Shown piece after piece: positions 25,996-37,200 of a stretch of 64,000 nt of DNA (the first letter of the stretch is position 1; each line of letters begins with the position of its first letter). Source of the stretch: Paragonimus skrjabini miyazakii (taxonomy: Eukaryota > Platyhelminthes > Trematoda > Plagiorchiida > Troglotrematidae); the NCBI GenBank assembly GCA_014338405.1, contig JTDE01000307.1, positions 185,763-249,762 on the forward strand. The letters are read 5' to 3'. The notes below the pieces were generated by a model. It did no database searches. It saw only the letters and a list, made by a program, of their open reading frames with translations, and was not told the origin of the DNA. A program made the translations under genes and the position numbers.

Positions 25996-26200
25996 GCAGT
26001 GGTAAACACGGTTGCCTCATGAACAGCTTGTTCGTGGTTCTAGTCCCGGCACTGGCGAGGATATGCACTACTGACGAGCTCTAATCAGAGTGAAACTCGA
26101 GTCTAGTGCTTCTGCAGTTCAAAACGGGCTGACTGGAAAGTCTATGGGAATGCGACAGCTGCGATCAATTTTGTGCAACGTTCAACTAACCAAATCCGTG
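25986..26200 (+). mobile_element. tRNA-derived SINE, head-to-head partner
   Basis: Plus-strand copy of the tRNA-like head and tail: ATGCAGTGGTAAACACGG, GTGGTTCTAGTCCCGGCA, CTCTAATCAGAGTGAAACTC, GGGCTGACTGGAAAGTCTAT, ending near CAACGTTCAAC. It lacks the extra 5' region. With the neighbouring minus-strand copy it forms an inverted pair with arms of about 200 bp, able to fold back on itself. Confidence 0.8.
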
Positions 26201-27409
26201 GCTACTCATCAGAAACGTATAATCAGTAATTTTTTGTCCTGATGGTTATCGTTGGCATCACATCATCAAACTTAAAACAAACACCGGAGGACTGAGATTT
26301 TAGCAATAGTAAATTGCATCGATGTAGGTGGATGTATGGCAGCCTTCACAACACAGGGTTTTCCCTGCACGCTAGTTGAATAAACGCATGTCGTGAACTC
26401 ATACAATCTTCTAAGGTCGAGATATGTGATATGATCGTACGAATTAAGTTTACACGTGTGCAAAGTCCTGGATTTTACATGGATGGCAGGTGGAACTGAC
26501 CTCTCGTGGCTCATCTTGGAATGTCAACGCTATTACTGTAGACTGTGAAGACACGCAGCCTACTTGAAACGTCTAAAAAATACTGACAATGTTGCTTTGT
26601 ATTTTCCGCTTATATTCTGTCTATGTGGAACAAGACATGTTTCAGCAAAATTGTCAGTAACTTGTGTTCTCGCGCAACTTTAGCAGTGAGACCTGGTATT
26701 TGGTGAAGAGTGTCACAATGCTTGGTAAATGTGTCCGAATGTTCAGAGAGCACAGATGTTACGACTGAGTCATTGATGGTGTTTGTGGATGTGCGCAACA
26801 GCATATCGCCTTCTCATTGAATAGCAAAGCGAGCGTATGATTTGGTCTAATCGCACAGGTTTCCATCCGTAGTTTACCTGAGAGCATCAAAGTTTTTGTA
26901 GCATTGAAGATGTAAAGCAGGAACACTGTATAACCATTTTTGAAGGGAACAAGTAACACCTTCCTACAGCAGATTCCGTGGCTCAACTATTTTGTGTGGA
27001 AGTTCCATTATTGGCATCATTTACATAAGATTGGTTAAACTGAACGCAATAATCATATCTCTACTGTATATCACGGACACTTGTTTAGCATTCCTTCTTA
27101 TTTTTAAATTTTTGATAACCAGGTAACAAGAACGAATTACGCGTAACTTCCTTTTTGGTGAACGTTTTTGGTTGGTTCTGTAATCGTGCAAATAAAGCGT
27201 TTTTGCACTGGCAGTCTTTCGCGCGTTTCCCAAATGTTTATCTTACGCCATTATATTTTTGGTCTAAACCCTAACAGTCGATTTCAGACCGTACGAGAGT
27301 GATAAAACAATGCAAACGTACATATTGTGTGTTTGTGTGTTTGTATGGATTTCACACATGAAGGGAACTGAAACTGTATTCCATTTTTGCTCTATCGATT
27401 TAGACCTAC
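26201..27409. other. MCU intron sequence, nothing recognised
   Basis: Minus-strand open frames of 64-80 codons (26272-26514, 26610-26804, 26759-26986) have no identifiable domain or matching splice borders. Confidence 0.4.
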
Positions 27410-27592
27410 CTGTCACCGATAAATGTCAGGCCAGCACTTTCACTTTTGCTGTCCAAATGGATGCAGTTCACCTTAGCCTGCTTGTTTGATTTCGGACACA
27501 AGGGCACGAAATAATAGTTACACATGAGAATATATATGCCCATAGGTGGTATAGTGACGACCTCCTGTCCTTGTGGCAGTAGCCAGTAAAAA
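27410..27592 (-). CDS. Exon-like open stretch of unknown identity inside the MCU intron
   Basis: The minus strand shows a possible acceptor (GTGCTAG, with another AG just upstream) and a good donor GACAG|GTAGGT, bracketing an open 183-bp stretch. The peptide includes FYWLLPQGQEVVTIPPMGIY and CPKSNKQAKVNCIHLDSKSE, with Cys and Trp residues that could suit an extracellular domain. I do not recognise it. It lies within the 17-kb MCU intron on the same strand, so if real it would be a nested gene or a skipped exon. Chance is quite possible. Confidence 0.2.
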
Positions 27593-27799
27593 CTAGCACT
27601 ATGAGGTGGACTGTGCCTAACCACACTGGCAAGGTATGAGAAAGTTACACAGTATTTTTACTAATTGTACCATCAAAAACGATGCTCACACAAACGGCGG
27701 ATTAGGGGACGAGACCATTCGTTTGTAAAACAACATTTACCGGCTGTAACTTTGTACTCGCTATCCCTAGCCCTAAAACGACGAGTTTGGGAAAAGCAA

Positions 27800-28120
27800 C
27801 ACGAAATATTTCATATTATCAACATCACTTCCTACATCATCATCGGTATCAGCATCATCGACGGCAGTATATTAATTGTTTACACCGATGTTCAAATGCT
27901 CAACAACCACAAGGTCAGTGAGGCTTAGATTACCAGTAAAAGGGGGCTGGAATAAGAAATCACATCAAATAAAGTTTGTGTAACCAAACTCATAAGGCCT
28001 GCTGTACCTTACAAACAAACGATCATCTCAAACGCGTTCGTAATGTGACATCTGAAACACTTGCGGTGTCAACAGTCCCACTTCGTTGATTGTGCTTACT
28101 TCATAGATAACTCGGTTCAA
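27800..28120 (-). mobile_element. Strongly worn LINE 3' tail
   Basis: On the minus strand this follows the LINE tail at 49.1-49.4 kb: a GAGTTATCTATGAAGTAAGC block, GTTTGTTTGTAAGGTAC, the hairpin region and a triplet run ending in GATGATGATG. The stem-loop is eroded. The copy is much older than the one at 32.67-32.96 kb, which has the same orientation. Confidence 0.5.
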
Positions 28121-29439
28121 ATACAAGAGTGATGATCGTTAAAGACGCTTGGCCTGAGAATTCGTCCATTGCGCAAACTCCCGTACAGGTCATGTTAAAA
28201 ATGAAACCACAAACGCGTACACTTATTTGCACGGCAGATGTGCATTCACATACATTAGGAGACAGTACGTTGTCATTCGCCTTAGTGGAACTTTTCCCAC
28301 AGCGCGTACACGCTATTCCGATAGTCTCTTCTCATCCATCGTCTTCCTGGCATTGGGAGCTTGCTCTTTTGTTTCTGAATGTCGCTTGTCAGTAGTACAC
28401 CACCTATGAGTAGTATACTACTCACAACGAAACTGCCTATCATACAACACAAGGACATCAACGCCACTGAGTCTGATTACCTTCAGTGACTTGACCCAAC
28501 CGTCTAAGTCTATGCATCTTCAAAAACTAGGCATACGAACTAGTTTGCCTCCCCTTACCAGATATTTCTTTCCCGGCCTCATCATTATTCACTCATTGTT
28601 GATGCCTGATACCTGTAACTGAACGCAAACATCGGTGGTCACGTATCCGAAAGTGAATTGAATCCACCACCGTAAACGGGCACTTTTCGTAAGTATAAAC
28701 CACACGGTCTCCTATAATCGCCGTACGTACGCAAGCCTGATGTTTTAGAAAGGTAACTTGCTATCGTAAAAGAGTACTCAGGTAAGTTACAGAATGAGAT
28801 ACAGGTTGCTGTTTTACTTCACCGTGATTCCAGTATTGTTCATGCAGTATCCTGAATGCATAAGCTTGGTGGCGATCTCCGCTTCGCCATCACTCCTCAG
28901 CAAATCTACACAACCACCGTAATTTTTCAGACTTTTGTATCCTGAGACTGTAAGGCACATTCAAATTACACTGCACTGTATGAAATATAGTCTAATGTTG
29001 TCCGTGCTGTTTGATAACGGTGAAATATCAACACCTGGTCATCCGCACATTTACGATTAATAGGCGTTCCACCAGGTAGGAGGTCTGAAGCATTATGCTG
29101 TGAATTTTGTAGACAATGTCGCATAAGTTAGTCTGTGACATACTTCAACGAAAGTGGTGTTGGCGTGTTTTGGTGCTGCATATACTAGACGGTTCTCGGC
29201 AGACACACCTGAGTTAAAGTGTGAGAATAGACCACCAGCAGTCTGTTCACACATTTGGTCAATGTGTCCCTGCTCCTATCTATCATAATATTACTTTATA
29301 AAAGAAATGAGGTGGTCTCCTACAATGAGCCCTATTAAGACCGCCTATTAAAACCGGTTTGTATAAAGCGTCGATGCGTCTATTTAAAAAGTGTGGTATT
29401 GAAAACCACTTTCCTAGCCCTTTACAGCAACCGATTTTT
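28121..29439. other. MCU intron sequence, no recognised gene
   Basis: Open frames at 28129-28395 and 28227-28409 overlap in different frames and resemble nothing I know. A 16-bp perfect palindrome lies at 28408-28423. Confidence 0.4.
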
Positions 29440-29560
29440 CAATGTGCCGCACCCGACTGGTGAATTCTAATGAGAGCGAAACTACTGTTTAGTGCTTTCT
29501 TTCAAAGTGGACTGACCGAAAAACTTATCTGAATGCTAAGGTTGAGACAAAGCGTGGGAG
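29440..29560 (+). mobile_element. SINE tail fragment
   Basis: TTCTAATGAGAGCGAAACTA followed by TTTAGTGCTTTCTTTCAAAG and GGACTGACCG matches the tail of the SINE family at 25986-26200 in the same orientation. The tRNA-like head is missing or unrecognisable. Confidence 0.6.
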
Positions 29561-29804
29561 TTGTTCAGTGTGAAACAATCTAAAGCCCCAAATTTCCATT
29601 AAACATCTAAACCATGCTCAGTTAGCTAAATGAAGACAGTAACTTCGATCTAAGTAGGTAGTCCCGGTGACAGGGTTATCGATTGGAGTGAACAGCGATT
29701 CTGTTTATTACCCTTTCAAAATGGTTGGGCAAGATGTACACTACTCACACAAAATTGTGATTGGGTGTTTGGGTATGATCATTCGATCATAACTATTGTG
29801 AAGT

Positions 29805-29975
29805 TATTAGAGTAATGGTTAATACGCTGGTCTCACAATCATGAAGACCGGAGCTTACGCTCCGGCCCGAACGAGATTATGCAGTACTGGTGAGCTCTAA
29901 TGAGAACAAAACTCGGGTCTCGTGCTTCCTTTTGAAATGTGCCAGCCGGCTTATCTGAATGCGGAGGCCGCGATC
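29805..29975 (+). mobile_element. SINE copy, diverged subfamily
   Basis: The tail block GGTGAGCTCTAATGAGAACA, AAACTCGGGTCTCGTGCTTC and TGCCAGCCGGCTTATCTGAA matches the SINE family. The head has TTAGAGTAATGGTTAATACG and CTCCGGCCCGAACG where the A and B boxes would be, so it has a different tRNA-like start. It may represent a second subfamily. Confidence 0.65.
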
Positions 29976-31223
29976 AAGTAGGGTTAGTGTTTACTTCGAA
30001 ACAATACAAATTCCTTACTCTGGAAGACTTTGTTTTGAGTTGCTCGTTATACACAAGTCGAAAAGAATTTCGTAATTTCCCCGACTCGCTCCAACATCTC
30101 GCCAGCTATCACTTATACCGTTCGAATTGCTTCATAGTTGGTACTATGTCAGCCACAATTCTCTCTCTCTGACCCGCCCCATGATCTTCACGTGCCCAGC
30201 AAACATGTATCCCATAGCAACGCTAGATCACCCTTGAACTCCTGTTTGTGCATCAGGTTGTTGAAAGAAAAGCACGTCCTCCCCGCCTAACCGGTTGTTT
30301 TGGTAAAAAAAACGAAACACTGAGTGATTCAGATAAGTGGGCGGTCAGTAATTAACCATATGACGTTTCTCTTTGTTCTACCTTGCGACACTCAAACCCG
30401 GGTCTTTTGTTGTTAAAAATGCCGTAAAATCCCAGGGTCCATTGACTGAACGCTCGCTCATTCAGAAAGAATAGAATAATCTTTGTAAGAACATCCTCTT
30501 CAAATACATCGCAAATGTCGTCAGAACGTCTGAGTTGTACGTTTGACGGACACTTGAATGAAAAGAGAATAACTTGGAGTTACGACTAAATTTTAAGACT
30601 GTACGTGTGACCCACTTCGGCTAGAAATAATTCCTTTTTGTTGTTGCTATTGCGGTAAGCAGACACAGTAAGATTTAACGTGATGGATCAACGGCGACGT
30701 TTGAAACTAAAATGGTTTCCGTTGTATCTACAGTACGACATGTGGTTGCTCACTGTTTCCACTATTTCTAGTATGTACACTTCGACGAAATACCGTTTTG
30801 GTGTGGAGTTCTGGAAAGTGCATGTGTTTCTCGTTCACTTACGGCTATGGTACTTCTGACATGCTACACCATTTCCCCGTAAATCAATACCCACACCATA
30901 AGCACTCTCGTCCTTGACAGCTGAACAGGTAGCGTTCGTGTAAAGAGCCGAGACTCATCAGTTTGGTCCCTGGTCACTTGAGTTGGGACAAGTGAAAGAA
31001 CTGGTTTTATTCCATGACAACCTACTGACCAGATGAAAATCTTTTGAGACAAACTACTCACACTTGAAGACTGGTTCAGTCAATTTCTCAAAAGGTGTTC
31101 ATTGACTTTGAATTTATTTCATCTCGGCATGTAAACGCTTTTAATAATGATCAAAAATGCATCCGGCAAAAACCTTTGCCATTATTATAATCAGCATTAA
31201 TATTGCAATAATCAACAGCTTAC
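29976..31223. other. MCU intron sequence, no recognised element
   Basis: Intron sequence leading to the donor of the first recognised MCU exon. No gene or repeat was identified. Confidence 0.45.
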
Positions 31224-31464
31224 TTTTATTAATAAACGCCACGTGATCTACCCCATGATCTTCAGCCATGATGAAACTTGCCAAATCGCCAACCGTGTGT
31301 TGCAGAGGTTTGACAGTGAACATGCAAATCTCTCGTCGAGATGGTAGAGGGATGTAGAACTGCGGAAGCCCATTTTCTAGTTTAACTCTAACCGGCTCCG
31401 TGCTGGTCACTGTAGTAGTAGAATAGTTACGTCCATCTTGCTTTAATCGTATGGGTTTGAAAGA
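31224..31464 (-). CDS. MCU: MCU exon: N-terminal matrix domain
   Basis: A 241-bp exon holding most of the uniporter's N-terminal domain. Seen: EPVRVKLENGLPQFYIPLPS, then RREICMFTVKPLQHTVGDL and EDHGVDHVAF. This follows the human order: the GLPVISV strand, LPSRRERCQF, TLKPI, TVGEF and GIDRVAIY. The Ser and Cys of the LPSRR-x-x-C stretch are kept; in human MCU these residues are reported as modification sites that tune the channel. The acceptor is TTTGCTTTACAG in phase 0. The donor is AAAA|GTAAGC, leaving one base that joins the exon at 14134-14238. The next intron is about 17 kb. The segment before EPVRV (SFKPIRLKQDGRNYS) is presumably the linker after the transit peptide. Upstream coding exon(s) were not found. 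Confidence 0.95.
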
Positions 31465-32665
31465 CTGTAAAGCAAACAGAGAAATATCGAATGCTAAAGG
31501 TTTGGCATGGTCAGAGGAGTTAGTCATTTGTAGAAATGTATTCGTTATGTGCATGAAATGCACATCTATTCATATGTAGATAAATTCACATATAATTACA
31601 TACATATTTAAGTCAAACGGACATCTCTAGGCACACCTTTTTATCACTTGAGTGAGGTGAGATCAAAGTTAAAATCTATTTGGTCAATAGATAATAAAAT
31701 AGGATAATTCTTTTGACACTGATCACAATGCCCATTTCTCTTTTTTTCACAGGAAAGAAATGAAGTGACATCATTCACGGGATACCGGTTACTTTTCTCT
31801 GTTGTTGCATTTCGTCCTCTTGCGGGATAAATATGCTTTGAGGTTGGCTTGTAAACAAACAAATATGGTCTTGGAATAGCTTGAGAGATTTTGCGAGCAG
31901 TTCGAAAACACGAAAAAGCAACTGGTATACTATCATGCAAGTCCAGTGGCCTCGACGTGAAGTCTACTGAATAAGCACCTGGATTACTACTCTGACTCCT
32001 ATTCAAAGTTTATTGGTTAAGTTCCTCATCGTACACAGTGTTTATTATATACAGTAGGCCAGCATATTAAAGGTGGTTATTAGGAGAAATCGCTTGCAAG
32101 GTCAAGAACAGAAAGGAATGGGAAACGCCCGTGTGTATCTGATTTTGTGTTGAACAGTTTAGAAAAGAAGCCCGGCAGATAAACAATAGTTTCAACGACT
32201 GCAACAGTTAAACATTTTGTACTGTCTGCCCCTCTGAAAATTGTTTTAAAGACAAGTATTTTGTAAGATGGGTAAAGCTCCTAAACTTTCGTTAGTCGCA
32301 AAAGGTGTGACGAACAGCCTATATACACCGATTAAAAAAAGGCAAACAAGGTACGAAGATAAACAAGGGTGTGTACGAAAGCTTTGTAATTGTGCCAATA
32401 ACACAAAATTTTGCCAGAAAAACGAAAAGAAAGCACAAATTTTGTAACAATTGGTTTAGTTGCCGGATGATCTTGTATGTCAAGATTACAGTCTTAGTGA
32501 GATACCAACAGTAAGTGGAGACTTCTTCCAGCTTAAACAACAAGTTCGAGCCCGAAAGAGCAACTCATTTTTATCATTCTTTATGCCTCTTTTATTGGGC
32601 GGATTTCTCTTTGTGTGATAAAGATAACAATGTGTGCCGCTTGGCTCAAGGTGAGGGTACACCTG
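31465..32665. other. Sequence just upstream of the first recognised MCU exon
   Basis: A minus-strand open stretch at 31644-32006 contains a basic, hydroxyl-rich run (CFRTARKISQAIPRPYLFVY) that would suit a mitochondrial transit peptide. A possible phase-0 donor CCC|GTGAAT follows, but there is no in-frame ATG and the peptide cannot be matched to known MCU N-termini. I note it as a weak candidate for the missing upstream exon. Nothing else was recognised. Confidence 0.25.
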
Positions 32666-32960
32666 ACAGCTGACATCATCATTATCATAGACAGCAATAC
32701 ATCAGTGGTTCACAATGATGCTTAAGTGCCACAAAGCAACGAAGGTAAAAAAACCTATGTAGGAAGGAAAAAGAAAAAAGAAGAGAAGGGGATCTAACTA
32801 CTAAAGATAGCTGCGCCTATATCCAAACATACAACATCAAGGCGCCCACACCTTGCAAACAAACAACCGAGCTGTAAGTGAAAGTTAGACGTCATCAGCA
32901 AGACAACTTCCTTACGGTTTCCACTGCCCCGCGTCTTTAAGTGCACTCACTTCACAGACA
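32666..32960 (-). mobile_element. LINE 3' tail, better preserved copy
   Basis: Read on the minus strand it gives TGTGAAGTGAGTGCACTTAA, TTACAGCTCGGTTGTTTG, TTTGCAAGGTGTGGGCGC, GTTGTATGTTTGGATATAGG, TTAGTAGTTAGATCCCCTTC, then CTTTGTGGCACTTAAGCATC and the 3' stem-loop (one mismatch). This closely follows 49.14-49.40 kb. No reverse transcriptase remains. Confidence 0.75.
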
Positions 32961-33730
32961 ACTCGGCCAAACAACGACGGGGAAAACTTTTACAGTAAAA
33001 CTGTTCAAAACATCTATCGTTCCACCCAGTTGTAGAGTCAGCTTTTTTGACCAGTGAATAATACTTATGTATCGGGTGGATGTTATCGGAAATGTCAGAA
33101 TAAAACCAATTGAGCTGGATTAGGCGAAAACTTTACACACTCAGACACTTGACAGACAGTCATTTTTGGCATGTGTTCATTTTCTGTAACAAACTGCACC
33201 CGTGTGAACTAGGGCTTAAGTTGTGGTTGTTTTTAAGAGTAGTTCGAAAAATAACACATAAACTAGTGACTGCAAGCTCATTACCAGTGATTGGCAAACT
33301 CAATAAAGAATCATATGTAAGGGAAGAAGGTGGATGAAGATAAGAGTCAACAATATTACGAATGCATGCTCGCCACTGATTACGTCAAAACGCCATATCT
33401 GAGAATACTTCCAACTCCCAATTTCAATGATCACGCCCTTCTTGACCTGATAAGTGGATCCAGTCAAACCCGCTTGGTTGGACGATCAAGGTTTTCATAG
33501 TACGTTGCTTAGACTATCGTTTGGTCAGCTTACCGTTTGTTCCAACCATGAGCAGCCGCACTGAATAACTTGCCGTGGGGTGGACGCTCCTCCAGCATAC
33601 ATAGTGTGACCTAATCACTATGGATTGTGCATTTCCACCGCCTCATTTATCGACTGAGAGTTGTTCGAAATACATGTCGAAGAACTTCGCATTGTTCACC
33701 TAATCACACTCATGTGAATCTAGCAGAGTT
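32961..33730. other. No recognised gene
   Basis: Lies between the LINE tail and the foldback element. The 75-codon frame at 33110-33337 shows no known domain. Confidence 0.45.
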
Positions 33731-34261
33731 CTATACCTTTTTCCATACTGGTTTCTCTTTTAGGCATAAGAATTTATCTTTCGTGCAAAAGCCTTTCGTT
33801 TTAGTGCAGTAGAATTTCTCCATTGTATTTTCAGGCTGTGAAAGTGGCTTATCATTGGTCTAATGGACTCATAGTTTGCTGCCTTTTTGATTGCGACTGC
33901 ACGCATTGGCTGCTGCGTTATGACAATGTCCGAGGAAACAGTTGAGTTGTGAACGTCGTCATGTGGTCCAAACATTAGCTTGTGCTCTCTGCCCCATCTG
34001 GGCTGAACTCTATACTCCGATTGGACCACATAACGGTCTTCACAACTCAAGTCTTCCCTCGGACATTCTCCTATTGCAGCAGCCAATGCGTGCAGTCTCA
34101 ATCAGAAAGACCGCAAACTATGAGTCCATTAGACCAATCATAAGCCACTTTCACAGCCTGAAAATACAATGGAGAAATTCTATTACACTAAAACGAAAGG
34201 CTTCTGCACGAAAGATAAATTCTTATGCCTAAAAGAGAAACCAGTATGGAAAAAGTTATAG
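33731..34261. repeat. 531-bp foldback element with arms of about 250 bp
   Basis: The left end CTATACCTTTTTCCATACTG is the reverse complement, with one change, of the right end CAGTATGGAAAAAGTTATAG. The match continues inward for roughly 250 bp at about 90% identity (estimated by eye) to a centre near 33996 with almost no spacer. Mirror-image open frames at 33760-34101 (-) and 33942-34232 (+) give nearly the same peptide, which is a result of the symmetry. No transposase is present. It may be a non-autonomous foldback or MITE-like transposon. I could not define a target-site duplication. Confidence 0.85.
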
Positions 34262-37200
34262 TGACAGAAAAACGATAGCATGTGTGCGGCCTTCGCGGAA
34301 ATAGGCCACGTCCCTAATCCACAAAACAGGAATGAATGCGCACTGATACTATAAACCCTCCCCTGATTACGACTTCAAAAATGATAAAAATTCACGAATA
34401 GCACGGAGGCCCTAGCTACTTTCTCATAAACGGTAAGATGACTACTTAGGAGGGTGAAACCAGCAACTGTCATAACAAGCCTACCTGTGAAGAAAACAAG
34501 GATATAGTCAAGGCCAACTCAATTTTGTGACAGCATGTTGAACTCTGAAAATACTATATAGACCGGCCACTTTATCAGTTCAGCATGGTCTTCGCGTAGT
34601 CCACAGAACAGTCATATAGGGCAATATAGTCTGCATACTCACTTTTGGTCAGCTTGTCACCCAGCAGAGGTCTTCAGAACCTTTTAACGTACCATGCAGG
34701 GTAGCGGCTAACACGTAGTTGCACAGGAAAGCAGGGATCGAACGCTTCTTATGAACGCCATCTGATACGATTATAGGAGTCAACTACATCTAAATATGCA
34801 CTCTGCATTCCGATCTGACATACAGCCATCTCGAGAGATAAATATTTGCAAATGAAACTTTTACTTCGGCACACACCAATTACCTTAAAGAGTATTTTCA
34901 CTGTCAGTATGACTTTCTGCAAAGCGGCTAAATTGACATGCGATATTTTTCAATATAACTAAAGGAAACAAACAGGCTTCCACAAATAATGGCGACATCA
35001 TCGTCAGATCTTTCTGCTCCTTCCAGTCGGCAACGTCTTATTAAACCTTATCTGTTGCGGACATCTTAAAATGACGCACAATGTGAACAGCCTAACGAAC
35101 GTCAATGAAGTAATTTGACACCGTTTTTGAAGCTAAATGCTAACACATTGGTGTGGTCGTCACTAGCATAATCAACTTACTACAGAAGACCTATTTGGAG
35201 AAAAAACGGTATGACCAAACAAATATGCTCACTTTCATACCGAGTAGGTCAGCTCTCCCGGTTGAGAGTAAAAAGAGCCAAACGCAGGCATTTTGAAATC
35301 TACATATTGCTACTGTCAATAGCAAGTGCATTTGGTTTTCTCGAGGATATCTCGACAGCAACAATGAATGAATAAAAGGTAAGGTCACACACCTTAGTCC
35401 AAAGCAACTAACAGTCTCGGTCAGACCACTCGTAATACTCAAACGAGATTACTGTCAATGGAGGTTAGTAAAATCGCGCCGAAATTTGCATACTCAAAAC
35501 GAATCCCATACTGGTGGTTCGAGATGACAGGCTAGTTAGCCAATAACCTAGCAAACACCTGTCAGCATATCATATCCAGATGTTTGAGGTTACTGAAGTT
35601 TCTTTCCAAGTTGCTGACGGCTAAGCAACTTCAAAGAATAGAAGAATCACAGACTTATGAAAAGCAAAGAATCAGACATTGAGTGACCGAGACAGTTACT
35701 CGTTCAGTTCCAAAGTGTTTTCAAAATAAGTCTATATTCACACATTCGCCAGCATAATTCAGCACAACTTAACTATCTTCAAAGCAGAGTTATCCACTGA
35801 TCAAGCTGTGAAGTTTTCCCTCTTTTTATGTTAGCTATCAAATTGCAGACATAAAATAGCTAAACAGTGGCAAATATTCACGCTGGTGAACGCGGTGGGC
35901 AACGTTCCTTCCCAAAGTTTCCAGCTACCGACCTTGAGATTCATGAGGACTTCAGCGCGGGAGAGTAACCCAGTTTACAGTGGTTAGCCAAAACTTCCCT
36001 GTGATTTTAGGCCCAGAAGCTACTTATCTTTTCAAAACATACGCCTCGACCAACAAAAATATGTGTATCTTCAAATAAGGAGGGGAAAAACTTGCTTGAC
36101 ATGCTCTACGAAATGTCCACTTTTTAGCTTCACTGCTGCTCCAATGCTGATGTCACTCAATGTGTGCGAATGATCGAGGACACCGATGGTGACTGAGTTC
36201 GAAGACGGTTTGAATCCTTCACTCTGAGGTACGTTTTTGTGACTGTAGTCCATTTAAACCTCAAAGATATACTGCACTACAGAGAGAGGCTGCCTGGGTT
36301 GGAAAAAACCGCTCATCGATTAGAACTACGAGCTTACACTTTATTTACTGCATCCCCACCCTTGCATATACATCCTTCAGTGTTCGAACAGGTTGACAAT
36401 GTTCATAGGTTTATTATCCAAATTTAGACCTGCGTACCCACTGCAGACTCGTTGAAGCACATTACATATATAGACTGCAGGATGCACTCAAAAGACTTCA
36501 CAGAACAAGGCTTGTTGTCAAGTATTAAGAGTGTTGCGTGATTCTAACAGTTAATAGCAACATCTCGTCGTCTATAAGCACAAGATTATTCGTACTTCCA
36601 CCAGACAGAATTGCACTAAGAATGAACAATAACTATCACATGTGAGCTTCTTTGGAAACAAACTTGGAGAAAATCGGCACTTTCAATAGTCCGCGATCAA
36701 AGTTGAGGCGCGCCTTACTTTTTAAGGCATTTAACACGGTGCTATGGACGTCACACAAGTTCTTGGTCTAAGTTGGTCTTTTCATGTCCGTATTACAGCT
36801 TTTGACTGTAATATGTTAGATACATCCCACGATTAATCATCACTGGCTACCTGAGGGGCTAACATGGAGGGATTACACCTGCTCACTGCACCCGCTGGGT
36901 GTTGTGGGCTGAGTGAGTGAAGCGCATAGACCGAGCATAACTCATTGATACCCCCAAGAAATATGGACGCAAGTGTCAATACGCTGTATCTGCTTGTAAG
37001 AACAACGAAAGCGACAAGTATATGTGGATCGGAGTGAAGGCTAGGTGTAAGGTTGTTGACGGGTTTTTTGCCAGTTGAGCAGCCGCTCGCTATAAACGAT
37101 TACCACGGGTCAATAACAACGATATCTGTTTAAAAATACAGTGATTGCAGGCGTCAATCCTGTCAGGAAAGCTGAATCAGAAACTGATACCCGTTGTCTT

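Noticed and set aside
31644..32006. Transit-peptide exon of MCU
   Set aside because: Basic, hydroxyl-rich composition is suggestive, but there is no in-frame ATG and no match to MCU N-termini, so it is not called as an exon.
33760..34232. Two similar peptides on opposite strands, like a duplicated gene pair
   Set aside because: They are the two arms of one foldback element read in both directions.
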